DNA of 64,000 nt from Ecdyonurus torrentis. Taxonomy: Eukaryota; Arthropoda; Insecta; Ephemeroptera; Heptageniidae. Shown here piece after piece: positions 13,284 to 26,177 of this stretch; position 1 is the first letter of the stretch; every line of letters begins with the position of its first letter. Both the position numbers and the translations under genes were made by a program. The notes beneath the pieces are model-generated. The model saw nothing but the letters and a program-made list of their open reading frames with translations, was not told the DNA's origin and made no database searches. Location of the stretch: NCBI GenBank assembly GCA_949318235.1, contig OX439127.1, forward strand, positions 29,437,453 through 29,501,452, read 5' to 3'.

Positions 13284-15285
13284 TTAAGGCAAGTTGGTGG
13301 CAGCAACGCGGAATCCGTTGACGGAATCAGCGGTGTACTTGACACTCTGGAGAAGTCCATGACTGTCAACATAAGAGTATCCACCATGGGTGACACCGTC
13401 AGCGGTGCGGCTCTCGTGCTTGGCAGAAAGTCCATCATTGTAACCATAGCTGTATTGTCCAAGAACATCTTGAGCGTGGTACCTGTTGGGGGCAATAACA
13501 GCAGGGGCTGCAACCACGGTACGGGCAAGAGTAGGGTAGGCAAGAGGAGCAGCGTGCACCAAAGGAGCAGCAGCGTTTACGCTATAAGCGTAGCTGCCGG
13601 GAGCAGCGTAGGTGGAGATGTAGGCAGGTGCGACAATACCACGCTTCTTGCGTCCCAAGCGAGCATTGGCCTCAGCGTGGGCAGCAAAATGAGCAGCCTT
13701 TGCAATAGCTACATCGTGAGAGTCTCCAACTTGAACAGGAGCGTTCAGAGCGACAGCAGGGGCAGCAGCAACAGGGGCAGGGGCCACTGGAAGGTTGGTG
13801 GCAGCAACACGGAATCCGTGAACGGGATCGGCCACGTAGTTAACGTTTTGCACGATTCCGTTAGCATCGACGTAAGAATATCCTCCACGAGTTACACCAT
13901 CAAAGGTCTTAACCTCGTGCTTGGCAGATGGTCCTCCAGCATAGCCGTAGCTGTACTGGCCGAGTTCATCCTGAGCGTGGAATTGGCTGCTGGTAACAGC
14001 AGGGGCGGCATAGGCATGAACTGCGGGGGCAGCATAAGCCAAACCGTACGGTGCGAGAACACCAGGGTTGGCGGAGGCTGCAGCCAAGAGGCAAGAGACG
14101 ACGAGCTAAATAAAGCAAGGATAAATCAATTTCACGTCCATATTTGTACATAACATGTGAAAATGGAGTAAAAAATGGTAATGAAATAGTCTGTTCACAC
14201 GGTGTGATTTGTCAAAATTTATTATCGATTGAATATTTGCCGTAAATGAATAAATGAAAAAATAATAAGAACGCTAAAACTCTTTTAATTCTTACAGTTG
14301 AAACTGAAATTATAATACACCTTACTCGTCTCATAATCGAGCAAGGTCATTACCAGAGCAACGCCTTTCTCTTGTATACTTCCTAATATGTTTATGGATA
14401 CACGCCTTTATAGAAACAGCACGCGTCTGAGTGTTACCGCGACGATACATAACGCAGTATGTATATAGACTATAAAATATATCAAATTATGCAATCTGCA
14501 TCCTACCTCAAGCCGGAAGGATATAACAATGTAACAAAAATACATCTAATAATTTAAAATATTTAAGACTAAATAATAATATTGGAAGCTTTAGAAATTG
14601 TAAATGAAAATAGTAATCATAAAATACTGTGATTCTAATATAAGTGCTAGTTTATGAATATTTACCAAATAATACTGCTTAATTTACTTGTTCTTAATCT
14701 AGGAAAAAGTAGCTCATATTATTGTCATTATTTATGATACAAATATATGCAGATGCACTTTTGTGTGATTTATTTCACAACTTTTAATAAATTTAATCTT
14801 ATTATTCAAATGTCAAAAAAGACATGGCACGCACGTAAAAAAAAAAAAAAAAAAAATCTAACTAAGAATAAATAAAAGTATCGTACAATACTTGAGTTTT
14901 TTCTTGTTATATTATAGATGAACAGTGGAAAAAAAAAAAAAAAAAAAAAAACGAAAGCCAAACACTTTCAGTGGAAAAATCGTTTAACACATACGAACAA
15001 TGGGCCTCAATTAGTATAGATCCACATTGTTTCCTACCTCTTTTTGGGGGGTATTTATTACGATTTTTAAATTGCCCTAATCCACAATAATTTAATATTA
15101 TATTCATTTCCATTATTCATTATTGACATAAATATAAATTATTTTCTAGTCTTAAAAAAAATCGCACTTGATTATTAATTTTAGTAACAAGATATTGCAC
15201 GATTTATTATTTTTATAGTAAATAATTTTTGGGCAAATCAATACTAAATAATTTACCAATATGACAAACTTACCAGGCACTTCAT
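13284..15285 (-). CDS. Two-domain Rebers-Riddiford cuticle protein with internal RKKR site (gene B)
   Basis: Paralog of gene A. Preferred exons: 15274-15285 (ATG AAG TGC CTG, perfect donor gtaagt) and 13284-14105 (acceptor after tttatttag). The product has 277 residues. The join gives the signal peptide MKCLLVVSCLLAAASA, likely cut before NPG, the same 16-residue length as in gene A. R&R unit 1 (about 53-110) is nearly identical to those of gene A. Unit 2 (about 219-277) is diverged (YSYGYNDG, GVTHGGYSYV, VKYTADSVNGF), and the protein stops right after the conserved NLP. Between them, AHAEANARL matches the C-terminus of gene A and is followed at once by GRKKRG (basic residues 156-159), a furin-type cleavage consensus. 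The protein therefore looks like two ancestral one-unit proteins fused. An alternative first exon exists at 14326-14334. Confidence 0.88.
14326..14412 (-). promoter_or_regulatory. Possible alternative first exon and promoter of gene B
   Basis: On the minus strand ATG AGA CGA (14326-14334) is followed by a good donor gtaag and would join exon 2 in phase 0, giving MRRLVVSCLLAAASA. A TATAAAG box lies at 14406-14412, but no clear initiator follows. An earlier out-of-frame ATG at 14350 would interfere. It may be an alternative or chance start; the MKCL exon at 15274-15285 is preferred. Confidence 0.35.
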
Positions 15286-15316
15286 ATTGCTGTAGAGTTG
15301 CTGCAAAAGCGAACTG

Positions 15317-15348
15317 TGCTGATATCAACCCCAGTATCAGCTTATATA
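15317..15348 (-). promoter_or_regulatory. Core promoter of cuticle gene B
   Basis: On the minus strand TATATAAG (15341-15348) lies about 28 bp before the initiator-like TCAGCA (15317-15322). A 5' UTR of about 35 bp then leads to the ATG at 15285. The GC-rich upstream patch (15365-15460) carries GTCGCGGCC at 15451-15459, shared with gene A. Confidence 0.75.
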
Positions 15349-15691
15349 CCCAAGTGTTCTCTCGTACGTAACACCCCTCCCCCACCTCCCTGCCAGTTTT
15401 ATTGGAATCGCGCGATCTAGCGATGTGGAGGTATGAGGGTGGAGACCATAGTCGCGGCCTTGCAACATTCTTACTTCTATATGTTACGTATACATGTATA
15501 ATACATAAAATAATATAATATTATACACACTTACATACCGTCTAACCAACACATAATATAAAATATACTAGACATCAAACCAACACTAGCCATCCGTAAA
15601 ATACAAAATCCCTTCTCTCTGATTATCTTCAATATACATTTTTCTTCAAGGTCAAACCTGAAAATTTGTATTTTTTCCAATATTAGCTTGG

Positions 15692-15748
<57 letters not shown>

Positions 15749-15787
15749 GTAACCTTGAAGATGTTCTTTCAAAAATCATTAATTTTG
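15749..15787 (+). repeat. Dispersed 40-bp repeat, copy 1
   Basis: GTAACCTTGAAGATGTTCTT followed by TCAAAAATCATTAATTTTG. It matches 17261-17300 with about three differences. Origin unknown. Confidence 0.6.
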
Positions 15788-17260
15788 GAGATGACATCAT
15801 AAGACAAAGACAATCATAAATGCTGTGAGGCATAAACCCGTATTTTTTTTCTAACCAGGTTATTTCTTTCTCCTTTTCTTCTTCTTCTTCTTCTTCTTCT
15901 TCTTCTTCTTCTTCTTCTTCTTCTTTTTTTTTTCCCCCAAGCTTTAGTGGCTCATTTTTATTGTTTTAAGCATTTTTTAAGCGAGATATACTTATGACAT
16001 AAATAATATACTAAAATGCGAAATCTTACTATTTCGTAAACAAAATGTCTTCAATAATAATAAATTCCAGAATTTATAAATTATAGTAATTCGATCACCA
16101 ACTAATTCAATTGCTACATTGCTAGAGCAAATTTTTTTTAATTCAAATTAAATTCAATTTACAGTTTATAATTTTACTTAATGTCTCGAACATCATATGT
16201 CTATATAAATTTTATGAATTGAAATTTAATTGGAATATTTGTACACCATACAATTTAGTTTTCTTCATTATTTATAGATGAAAATTAAACCTTGAATTTT
16301 TATCAATTATATGCGTGAATTCAATTTCGCACTTTTCAATCAAACCAAACATAAACGTCCATGACTTTGAGATATATAACATATCCCTTTTAAAACTTTT
16401 TTTTTTTTTTTTTTTTTTTTGGTTAATTATTTCTGGTTTCCAAAAATTTTAAATCTGAATGTGCATACTTCATACTCTAAACATTTTAGAATTATTTTTA
16501 TAAACATATTTTATCCCATGGTTAAAATTTTTCCTACGCCTATATATGCCATCAATTTTATGCCTCGTTAATAACTAATAAAAAGGTGTTAATAAATAGA
16601 TTTCATTTGAATAATTTGTGAAGAAAATTTCAATGATTTTGTGCTCAAGTATACCCAAAGCTACAGTATATATCTATACCAATACGAGCTTTTCTATATT
16701 ATGAACAAATCAATTTTGCTCTAAAATTTTGGTTCATAATATATAAAAATAATTAAACAATAATAATGTGTTACTACGGTGTTGAGTGGTTTGGTTCGCA
16801 CTCACAATCCGCGAAAGCTTTTAACGTCAGCTTTTGGCTAAACTCTATAAGATTGTTTTTTACTTCGCAATTGTTAGAGATTTAAGTTTCAGATTGCAGA
16901 ATAAATTATAGTCCCAATTATTGTGCGCATAAGCTCTTTTTTGTATCAAAGTTTATGCTAATTGCTATATGTACATTTATTATTATACTCTAACAATGTT
17001 AATTTAAGTTGTGGAAAAAATACGTATATAATTTTATTAAAACTTGTGCAAAAACAGCAAAAAAAAACAGCAATTATAGCATAAATCACAACGAACTTTG
17101 GTGGAACATTTTATTTTGAAATCTTATAATTCTAAGTACTCGTATATAGTTCAATGCATAGCTCTAAAAATTGAAGGCAAATCAAAAGCACCTCATTTTT
17201 AAGACAAATTATCTATGGAATTCCGTCTATAATGCTGATTTTTCAGTCCGCGACTTGTGG

Positions 17261-17300
17261 GTAACCTTGAAAATGATCTTTCAAAAATCATCAATTTTGA
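17261..17300 (+). repeat. Dispersed 40-bp repeat, copy 2
   Basis: GTAACCTTGAAAATGATCTT followed by TCAAAAATCATCAATTTTG, the partner of the copy at 15749. No flanking similarity was noticed. Confidence 0.6.
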
Positions 17301-19642
17301 TTTTAACTGTGTTTTCAATTTTCAAAAATATTGAAATTAGGGCTTCAACTATATAGTATATGAAAGGTTTTTCTCACATTCAGTTTTTTAGCTTTTATTT
17401 GCATTCATATTTCCCCCAGTTTTTGTAAACACCCTGTATTACTCTCATTCAGTGTGCATGTCTTGTGTTACGTGTAATAGATTCCCAAATACGGTTAAAA
17501 TGTAATCGCATACTTTTTTTTTTTTTTTTTTTTTTTTCCTGCAAAGCTTCAACGACATTATTTAAGATTCACATAATATTGACTCGTGTTACAATATCAG
17601 ATTTAGCTATTGAATAATAATTAGACCATTAAATTATTTTCAACCTAACATTCGAAAAAATTTACTACCTTGCCTCCGTTGTGTTAAAAATTTGAATTTT
17701 TATATTGAAAAATATATATCATAGACCTTTTTGTATATTGGTGAACGAAATGTCAAGAACAGTATTAAAATTGAAGAAAAGATGGACAATTAAATGCAGG
17801 AACCAAGACATATTCATATCAAATATATTAACTTTAAGAGCGGGGAAAAATGTGTTAAATTTAATGCGACTTAATTAATAATTCATCTTAAAATAATAAC
17901 CAACGATTAATTCTTAAAAGAAAAGTAATCATAAAATATATTTCAATTTATTATGAAATGTTATTAAATAAGATATTCTAAAACCGTTTCGTTATTTTAA
18001 TGTTATATGCCTAGGGGATACTTGAAACGAAGGAGTAACCAATAAGAACTTTATAATTTTCCTTTTAACATATATGCTAATGAGTGATTTTCTTTTCATT
18101 TAAAAGTCAATGAAAATTTACAACTTAAAAATACTTAGAAATATATGCCATGTATATGCGCGATGTTTTTTATTTCAATATAAAAACTACATTTTTAAAA
18201 TGAAATTAGATCAGCATAATATAAATTAATGCGCTTAGTATTTCACTCACTGTCAGTATGTGCACAAATAACAATAGAACTAATACATTTAATCTGTATT
18301 ATCTAATTAAATGAAGGAAAAAAACTGTTTTGATGAAAAATATTGATAAGCTAATTATGAGATCACATATCAGATCCATGGTTAACTTATCTAGCGTTAA
18401 TGTATAATAAAAGGCCCGTGTTTTTCTAGTCATTGACCCGTTCTAATATTCTCACCTCGGGCATATTATAATGAAGGATATATTTCATATAAAAATACCA
18501 CAGCTTGAGTGTGACCATGCATCACTCTCGCCTCTTTGCGTGTGCATCACCAGTGTCTACATAAAAATAAACACTCACGGATACTATGAGATAACATTTT
18601 ACTCTATATTTTGTCTTTATAGACATAATACTATTCATGTATATACGATAGCCTATTCATATGAAGACTTTAATTAGTCATAATTTTTTTTTTTTTTTTT
18701 TTTTTACCTCCAGGCAATAAAATAAAATTTTATCTCACATTATCTTAATCTTAGTATAAACAGAGGTAGCGATAAAAAAAAATCAATCAATCAAACTAAA
18801 TAACGTTCAAGTTAACACATTGTTTCTCTTATTTAATTAATGAAATTCTAATTGAATTGATTTTTAGAGTCATTGAACGGTGCGGTTTATTCCATCAATC
18901 ATATCATCAGTTTATCAGTTAAAATATTTGGTCCTGTATATATGATGGTTTTGATATTATATTACATACTTATTTATGGTATACGCAGGGTTTACGAACA
19001 TCATTATACACTTCACATTAGGTTAGAGTTAGAAATACAAATTTGAATAATATAAAATTTCATTAAAATGAAATATTCAATCACTTTTTTTTAAAGACAT
19101 TAGACTTATTGAAATAAGACTTTGATATCTACTAGCACTGTCAGCTTTATTTCTGAATTAGTAATTTGTTATACTTTCTAAAATAGAGCATCACCTTAAT
19201 GGTATTTTATAATGAATTGTTGGTGTTGAATTGCTGACGATTTTATTAAGTATATTTTTTGTATTTAGTGCTAATTAAAAAGATTTTTAATCCTACATTT
19301 TTCCTTAATTTTTATTTATAGTGTTGAAAATAAACAATGATACTACCTGTGACGTCAAAAGTGGCAACTTTTTCAATCTTTTTATTATTAAAACTGTTTA
19401 CAATGTATGTTTTTCTAAATAATTATATATATTTTTTTGGCATAAATTAGTTTAAAGTGCTATATTTTTCAGTTATCATTAGATGTTTCACGATTACTAT
19501 AATATACTATAAGCCTTATTTTTAAAATTATTTTTAACCCTCGTAAGTTCGTAATATACTCAAATTATTATCTTTTTTGTTTTTTCAAGTATAAACTATA
19601 GTTATATATACAGTGTACGACGTGTGTGTGTGATTGTTTGTT

Positions 19643-19647
<5 letters not shown>

Positions 19648-19673
<26 letters not shown>

Positions 19674-19678
19674 TGTGT

Positions 19679-19764
<86 letters not shown>
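19648..19764. repeat. (GT)n then (AT)n compound microsatellite
   Basis: About 26 bp of GT, then about 83 bp of uninterrupted AT. It creates spurious open frames on both strands. Confidence 0.9.
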
Positions 19765-19766
<2 letters not shown>

Positions 19767-20126
19767 GTATACACACATACACGTACACATACTGTATGCC
19801 TGTAACTACTGTATGATAGTAGCTATACTTGGAGGAGTGAAAACAAATGAGACAAAACTTAAAATCGTTAAAGGTAATTTAATAATGTTATTTATTATTT
19901 TATTACATTGTTTCAAATACCCTTAATCAAAATCTTTTTTTTATATATATTATATTTTTTTATTACTTTACATATGAACTCATCTCTCACTCAAGTTCTT
20001 AGAGTCAATAAGCTTTCGTGATTAAATTAGGTCTGCATATTAGTTTTCTGCCTGTAAGATTTATTCTTCCAATTCCAAAGGTATTATTGGAACAGTCTTG
20101 CAAATTATATTAATATATATATATAT

Positions 20127-21528
20127 CAGGGTTGTAGTCCTAAGGGAACGCGGTGGGACGGCGTCCTACCTGGCGAAAAAAAAAGCTAGGACCGTCCCAC
20201 CTGGAAAATTTCCAGGGGAACGCGGTGGGACGGATTTCTTGACAAAATATGCCCTAATTTGTAAATTTCCTGACTTATTTTGGTGTTTAATTGGTTGAAA
20301 TTACTAAAAAAATTCGCTCGCTACGCTCGCAAGTTTCTTTTTATAACAAAGTTTTATTTTCATCACTTTATTATTATGCAGTTTTGGTTTATCCAGAAAT
20401 TTACGCATATGCTATGTGACTTTCTTTTTATTATTATTTTAATTCTCAGAGTAAAACTTTATTGTCAAGTTAATAGAAAATAATTATGGAGCGCAAATCG
20501 AAAAAAAGGACAGTAGGTTTGTTTTCTCTAGGAGCTTAACTGGAGATGTTCTTAGATTTTGGGATTTTTCTTAGACATTTATATAGTTCATACGAAGCAG
20601 TATTCAACGCACAATAAAAAAAATATTGCTGCGTGTTAAATCTTGAAATGCTATAATATATTTCATATTTTATACATTTTTTTTTCGATTGGAAAAAGAA
20701 ACATTTTACGTTCTTAACTATATTTTTCATATAGATTCAATATTAACATAACCTCAATCCTCAGTTTATGAATATTCAGTGCCCAAAAACATAATTCACG
20801 TATCTAATAATAATAATAATTATTGCATGGGCATCCAGCCCCGAATCGTGCGGTAGCGTCCGTCACCACTCAGGAGAGGACCTAGGTGTGGGGTGGGCCT
20901 TGTCCTCTGAAGCCCCTTAGCCTAGCTCTTGTTTTCGGACGTGAGGCGGCCGAGGCATGTAATGGGCTTGGTAGGCCAAGAACCACCCCGTCCTTGAGTG
21001 CCTCGGTAACTTTGGGCATCCGGCTCCAATGAGCTCGCGGAAAAGTGTTCCACCCGCGTCCAGGAGTGGACGTCAACCTGATGGAGGCCATCAGGGCCAA
21101 AAGACTAAATTAAATAGCCATCAACTCGCCTCTTAGCAAAATAGTCACGACATTTTTGGTAGTGACAGGGTGCGTGCATCTTGGCATCAGTATGAGCCCG
21201 TTGCACGCAATATAAGCCCCCAACATCATCCAGTGGGCAGTAATAAAATCAAATAATAATAGTAAAAATGAATCATTGTGTTGAAAAAAATAATAATAAA
21301 ATCGTAGCTTTCGTGTCAATTTTGATGCGTTATCAATAAAAATTTGGTCAGAATAAATTTTAACTATCTTACGTAATTTTTGAATTATTTTTCTAAAAAA
21401 TGGGCGTGGCATTAAAAAATTTTGCGCCTGCGGCGGGCTAAAGGGGGGCTTCGCCCCCCTTACCCCCCGGGTTATATTCTAGTCCAATATTAGAGCGTCC
21501 CACCTGGCATTTTTTTAGGACTACAACA

Positions 21529-21531
<3 letters not shown>
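20127..21531. mobile_element. hAT-like non-autonomous transposon, about 1.4 kb
   Basis: The ends are CAGGGTTGTAGTCCTAA (20127) and TTAGGACTACAACACTG (to 21531), flanked on both sides by ATATATAT-type sequence compatible with an 8 bp duplication. CAG...CTG ends and 8 bp duplications are typical of hAT elements. Subterminal motifs: GGAACGCGGTGGGACGG at the left end (complete near 20220; the first copy reads the same near 20146) and GTCCCACCTGG near 20193 and 21498. The interior carries a GC-rich retroposon-like insertion (20805-21105) and a GGGGGGCTTCGCCCCCC hairpin near 21445. No transposase was found. Confidence 0.8.
20805..21105 (-). mobile_element. GC-rich retroposon-like fragment nested in the hAT element
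   Basis: A sharply GC-rich block of about 290 bp in AT-rich surroundings. On the minus strand it ends GGCTGGATGCCCATGCAATA and runs into a TTATTATTA tail near 20805, as a LINE or SINE 3' end would. A minus frame over 20882-21100 is open for 72 codons but I do not recognise it. The 5' limit is unclear and may extend past 21105 to about 21240. Confidence 0.45.
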
Positions 21532-21569
<38 letters not shown>

Positions 21570-23000
21570 TGATATATATATATATATAATATTGTTGTTC
21601 TTGTTGTTTAAATATTACTTATATAGGTGTTATGGAGTGACATGATATTACATTAAAGTTTTTATAAAGGGCAGATACCTCTGTGGTATTTTTCTATTAA
21701 AATTTTGGCATTGACCATGAATTTATATTAGACACACAAAATGCGTCTATCGTCATTGAAAATTATATACTAAAGAACTCAAGAAAGATAATGTAATATT
21801 ACAAAATAATAATGACGTATTATCCCTCCTACTTATACACATCAATGTCTATATGATGTAAAAAGTGCATGATCATAAAAATGCAGATCACATTTTTTTT
21901 TATCAAACATATATAGAGCAAACTTGTTTGCTAATTGCACTTAATATCCGTTAAAGCATGACCACTCAGCCAACAAGATTGGAAAATATCCAATAAGAGT
22001 GTTGCAAATGAATTATTTAATCAATGTATATTGCAGCGTAGGTGATTTTAGTCATCGGTCATTAAATCTTACATAAATTATATTTTAAACAATGAATTAC
22101 AAAATTTGAAAAAGCTAACATAAAAGCTATAAAGTTAGCCTTGTTTAAATGTTTTGTTATAATGAAAAGTTATTTTAGAGTAAAATATTGTAATATTATT
22201 TTATCACTTTTTGTTCTTATATTTATATCTGTTTCACTTTTTCAGCATAGTATTAGGGGAAAGAAAACTGACCGAAGTTTCTTCATATTGATTTATTTAT
22301 TATATTTCTCTTTTAATTAATATAGTTTGCATAACACAGGACGAAAGTATGGAGAATAGCGAGAACATTGACTTATTAGCATAAAATGTAAGACTAGCAT
22401 AAAAATATAGCATATAACATTATTGCGGCTACATTATTCAATTAGCTTTACCAAAAGTATACAAATCATGTGTAGAGATTATGCGTGTTCTCTTACTATC
22501 ACCAATGTTAATTATATCAGCATCGAAAATAATTATAGTTCCAATCAATGACAGCGTAAGTCATACGCATAACAATCAATCCAAATTAAAAACTTTCATG
22601 ATATCTAAGATTCTTCCACAAAGAAGAAATTTAATTACAATTATTTCAATGACTTTTGTTTAATATGGTCACCTAGGTCACACGTACGTATAGAGAAAAA
22701 AAAAGCATTCCATTACAAAACGTTATAACGTTACAATCTATATAGATTACGGGATGAGGACGCGGTGATTGAGGTGTACTAAACTCTAAAAATACTTTGT
22801 AAATAATGAAAGTAACTTTACTTGAGTTGTATACACGTAGAGGTAATACCTTGTCTTAGGGTGTGGCACTTTTTATTTTGTATGGCCTTCAATTTTTCTC
22901 TGGGGCAAGAACGCCGGCAAAAGTGAATTAAAAAATGACCTTCGATGATGATCGACATAGTGGAGGGAGGAGAATTTTCTTGTAGTTCCTCCTCACTAGT

Positions 23001-23032
<32 letters not shown>

Positions 23033-23404
23033 GTGAATTTAGAGCGAGCTCCACCCTAAAGTAAATTATTATGGGAGTACGCACTATCCATTGTGAAGAG
23101 AAAAATAATTATTTTGTAGCTCTTATAAGCAATAATTAAGATTGCTGTATACACTTATAAATTAATTATAACAGCATGAAAATGAAACAAAATAAAGGGC
23201 AATATATACGAAAAATATAAAAATAAAATACTATAGAAATACATACGATTGATGTGATAAAAAAGTATCTACGTTTAGGCCAATATATGTACACATTTAT
23301 TAATTATTATCAAAATTATACTTTTAAGAAACACAATTTCATTTTATTAAAAGTTAAGATTTTTTTATGCTTGCATCGCGTCAAATTGTATTTTTTGTGG
23401 CGAT

Positions 23405-23545
23405 GATTCAGATTCAAATAGGCTTTATTGCAAAAAACAAAAACATTTCAGTAGTGAGTGCCTGAATGGTAGGCTGCGTGGTTAACGTGAGTGTACCACA
23501 AGTTGCATACCTAATACTTTTTGCAGGCGGGGTCGCCATTAGCAA
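23405..23545 (-). repeat. Possible retroelement 3' end
   Basis: On the minus strand the segment ends GCAATAAAGCCTATTTGAAT followed by CTGAATC, the kind of AATAAA-plus-GAATCTGAATC tail seen at 3' ends of some invertebrate retroelements. Upstream sequence to about 23545 is GC-richer. Only one copy was noticed here. Confidence 0.35.
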
Positions 23546-24201
23546 TGTGTTGATAGATACTTTGAATACTTTGATGCTATTTAGATCTATTTGGATGATA
23601 TTTTAGACACTTTTAATTATTCATATAGAATTGTGGAAAATATGTTGCGATACATCAACTCAATTGCGTGTACAGAACATGATATACTTGGCAACTTTTT
23701 TTTTTTTTTTTTTAATTCCTTTCAGCATAATACACGTAATGTATTATACAAATATATATAATGTCTTTTTGCTAGCAACAGTAGCAACTATAAAATTGTG
23801 TATTCTTTGAGTATAACAATACAGGAGGTACCAACTTGGGGAAGTCATATAATATAATGTTTCATCAGAGATTTAATGATTTTAAAGTTAATACGTACGT
23901 ATACCGCAAACCGCAAATGTCTTGAAATACAGATAAGTACAATGGAATTTAGTGATATACATGCTCTTGGAAAATACACGTGTACTAAGTTTCATAATTT
24001 TCGTTTTCACATGTAGTATTGTCGTTCATGATTAATTATAGTAATAAAAATATTAATAAATAGTTATTTAGTGAGAAAATATTTAAACTATTGAATTTAA
24101 ACCCGTTTTATACATAAAACCGCTTGTGATAAAAAGAGTCATATTCAATGGACAAACATCGGGAAATGTTCCTGAAATAGTTAAAACTTGATCATACTGT
24201 T

Positions 24202-24275
24202 GGTCAAGGTTTTGTAAAATAGGGCTGTCAAGCCCTCACAACGCCTTAATAAAGTTACTTATTGCTATTATTATA
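24202..24275 (+). repeat. Dispersed retroposon-like repeat, copy 3
   Basis: GGTCAAGGTTTTGTAAAATA, then GGGCTGTCAAGCCCTCAC, then AACGCCTTAATAAAGTTA and a TATTATTAT tail. Best-preserved copy of the family also found at 4907 and 9414. GGGCT...AGCCC forms a small stem. Confidence 0.65.
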
Positions 24276-24411
24276 CTTTTGCATTTCACATTTGTACGTT
24301 TCACGTCACAGCGCTCAAAGCGTAAATAATGCCATAAGATTATACATGCATACCAAACTTACACGTCAAACGTGTATTTTTTGCGTTAAACCAAAATGCG
24401 TAAATCGGCCT

Positions 24412-24448
<37 letters not shown>

Positions 24449-25107
24449 ATAAAGCACTGTTTTTTTAGTCAATTAATCGTGATAACTCTAAACAATCAAT
24501 CAGGATCCGCTTCTGATCTTACAAGCACGTGTATGCATGTTACGTAGATATGCAGGGTAATATATTTATTTATACGCAGTATACGCACACTTGGGGATAT
24601 GTGACACAATATTATATGCAACGACCACTATAATATATTATAGCAATAAACATATTCAAGCTGTCAATGCATCAAAATAAAATAATAGAAATACGTTTGT
24701 CCCTGAGATGCTATATAGTATAATTTTATTTTGCCTCATCAATAAAACAAAAAAATGTTGCTTCCTTATATGAGGTTAGCTATGGGTCAAATATCTTCTT
24801 ACATTATATAAAAGAAAAATGGTAAAAACGTGCGTGCTCTGGCCCTGACCCTGACATACGATGACATAAGGTATAAAATTCAAGGCTTTTTATTTGCTGT
24901 TCAAATTTTGGTTAGCAATTTATATTATTATTTTCGGCAATAAGTTGTTGTTTGAAATAACATAAAAATCTAACACAAATTTTCTCCCCCCCCCCCCCCT
25001 TTCTTTTACTAAACTTGCATGAACATTTTTCGTGATTCGATTATCTCAATTGGCATCATACTACTATAAACTATAGTATATTATTATTTTTTTTATGTGG
25101 GAAACTT

Positions 25108-25246
<139 letters not shown>

Positions 25247-25661
25247 TTTCCTTCCTTTAATTCTTTCTTCCTTTAATTATTTCTTTCTAGAGTGGTAATT
25301 ATTTTCAAAAATATTCCTGCATGCGCATAACTCAAATAAATCTTCTCTACGTGTAAAAAATTTGGTAATTTTGTCATGGTCTTTTTAACAATTAATATAT
25401 TCTATTATTCATATAGCGCATTAATAAATATAATATCGTCAATTAATTGAGTGTGAAATTAGGCGTACCGGTGGAGCGCGCTAGCAATTTCACAAACGGC
25501 GCTGTGGAAAAGCTTATAGGGACTCCGGATCCTTCAGCATTGTGGGAATATATTTGTAACATTTTATGAGTAAACAACTCCATCGATCCCGAAAAAATAA
25601 ATATATATTTGAGGAATACGATAATATAACTACGTAATAGAGTACTCTAGACTACGTAATT

Positions 25662-25692
<31 letters not shown>

Positions 25693-25842
25693 GTAACATC
25701 TATTTTATTGCAGGGGACTGGGAATCCATTAACAATACATTGAGAGCTCGCGCGGAAAGCCACATGTATTTTCTAAATACATATAGAGTGAATATACAGC
25801 ATAGAGGCTAACCAACGAGACATTTATGTATAAGAAGAGCGA

Positions 25843-25905
<63 letters not shown>

Positions 25906-26100
25906 GCGGTGCGGGTGTATATATATTTATAAAAGGTAAACAGCGATACTCGCACTCGAATAAAAATATGTTGCATGTCGATTTAAGGTGGGCAACGGTC
26001 ATGCTTGTGACGTAAATACCTTTCGAGCCTTGAGAACATCAAAATAATCAAACAATTATTTTTATATATACACACACACACACACACACACGTGTTTATA

Positions 26101-26177
<77 letters not shown>

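Larger units (their letters stand above)
15460..20126. other. Long AT-rich non-coding stretch
   Basis: No gene recognised. Holds (AT)n at about 15700-15746, (TTC)n at about 15882-15925, several poly(T) runs, a short duplicated segment (15749 and 17261), and (GT)n plus (AT)n at 19648-19764. Open frames here are short or made of repeat. Confidence 0.45.

Noticed and set aside
13245..14153. 302-codon plus-strand open frame
   Set aside because: Exact antisense of cuticle gene B exon 2. The similar antisense frames over gene A reflect the same codon pattern on the complementary strand, and the R&R domains, signal peptides, splice sites and TATA boxes all support the minus strand.
19568..19926. 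Tyr/Ile-repeat open frames (also at 31381, 46742 and 51354)
   Set aside because: Products of (AT)n microsatellites. The frame at 31381-31953 does contain the true HtrA2 exon 2, which is annotated separately.
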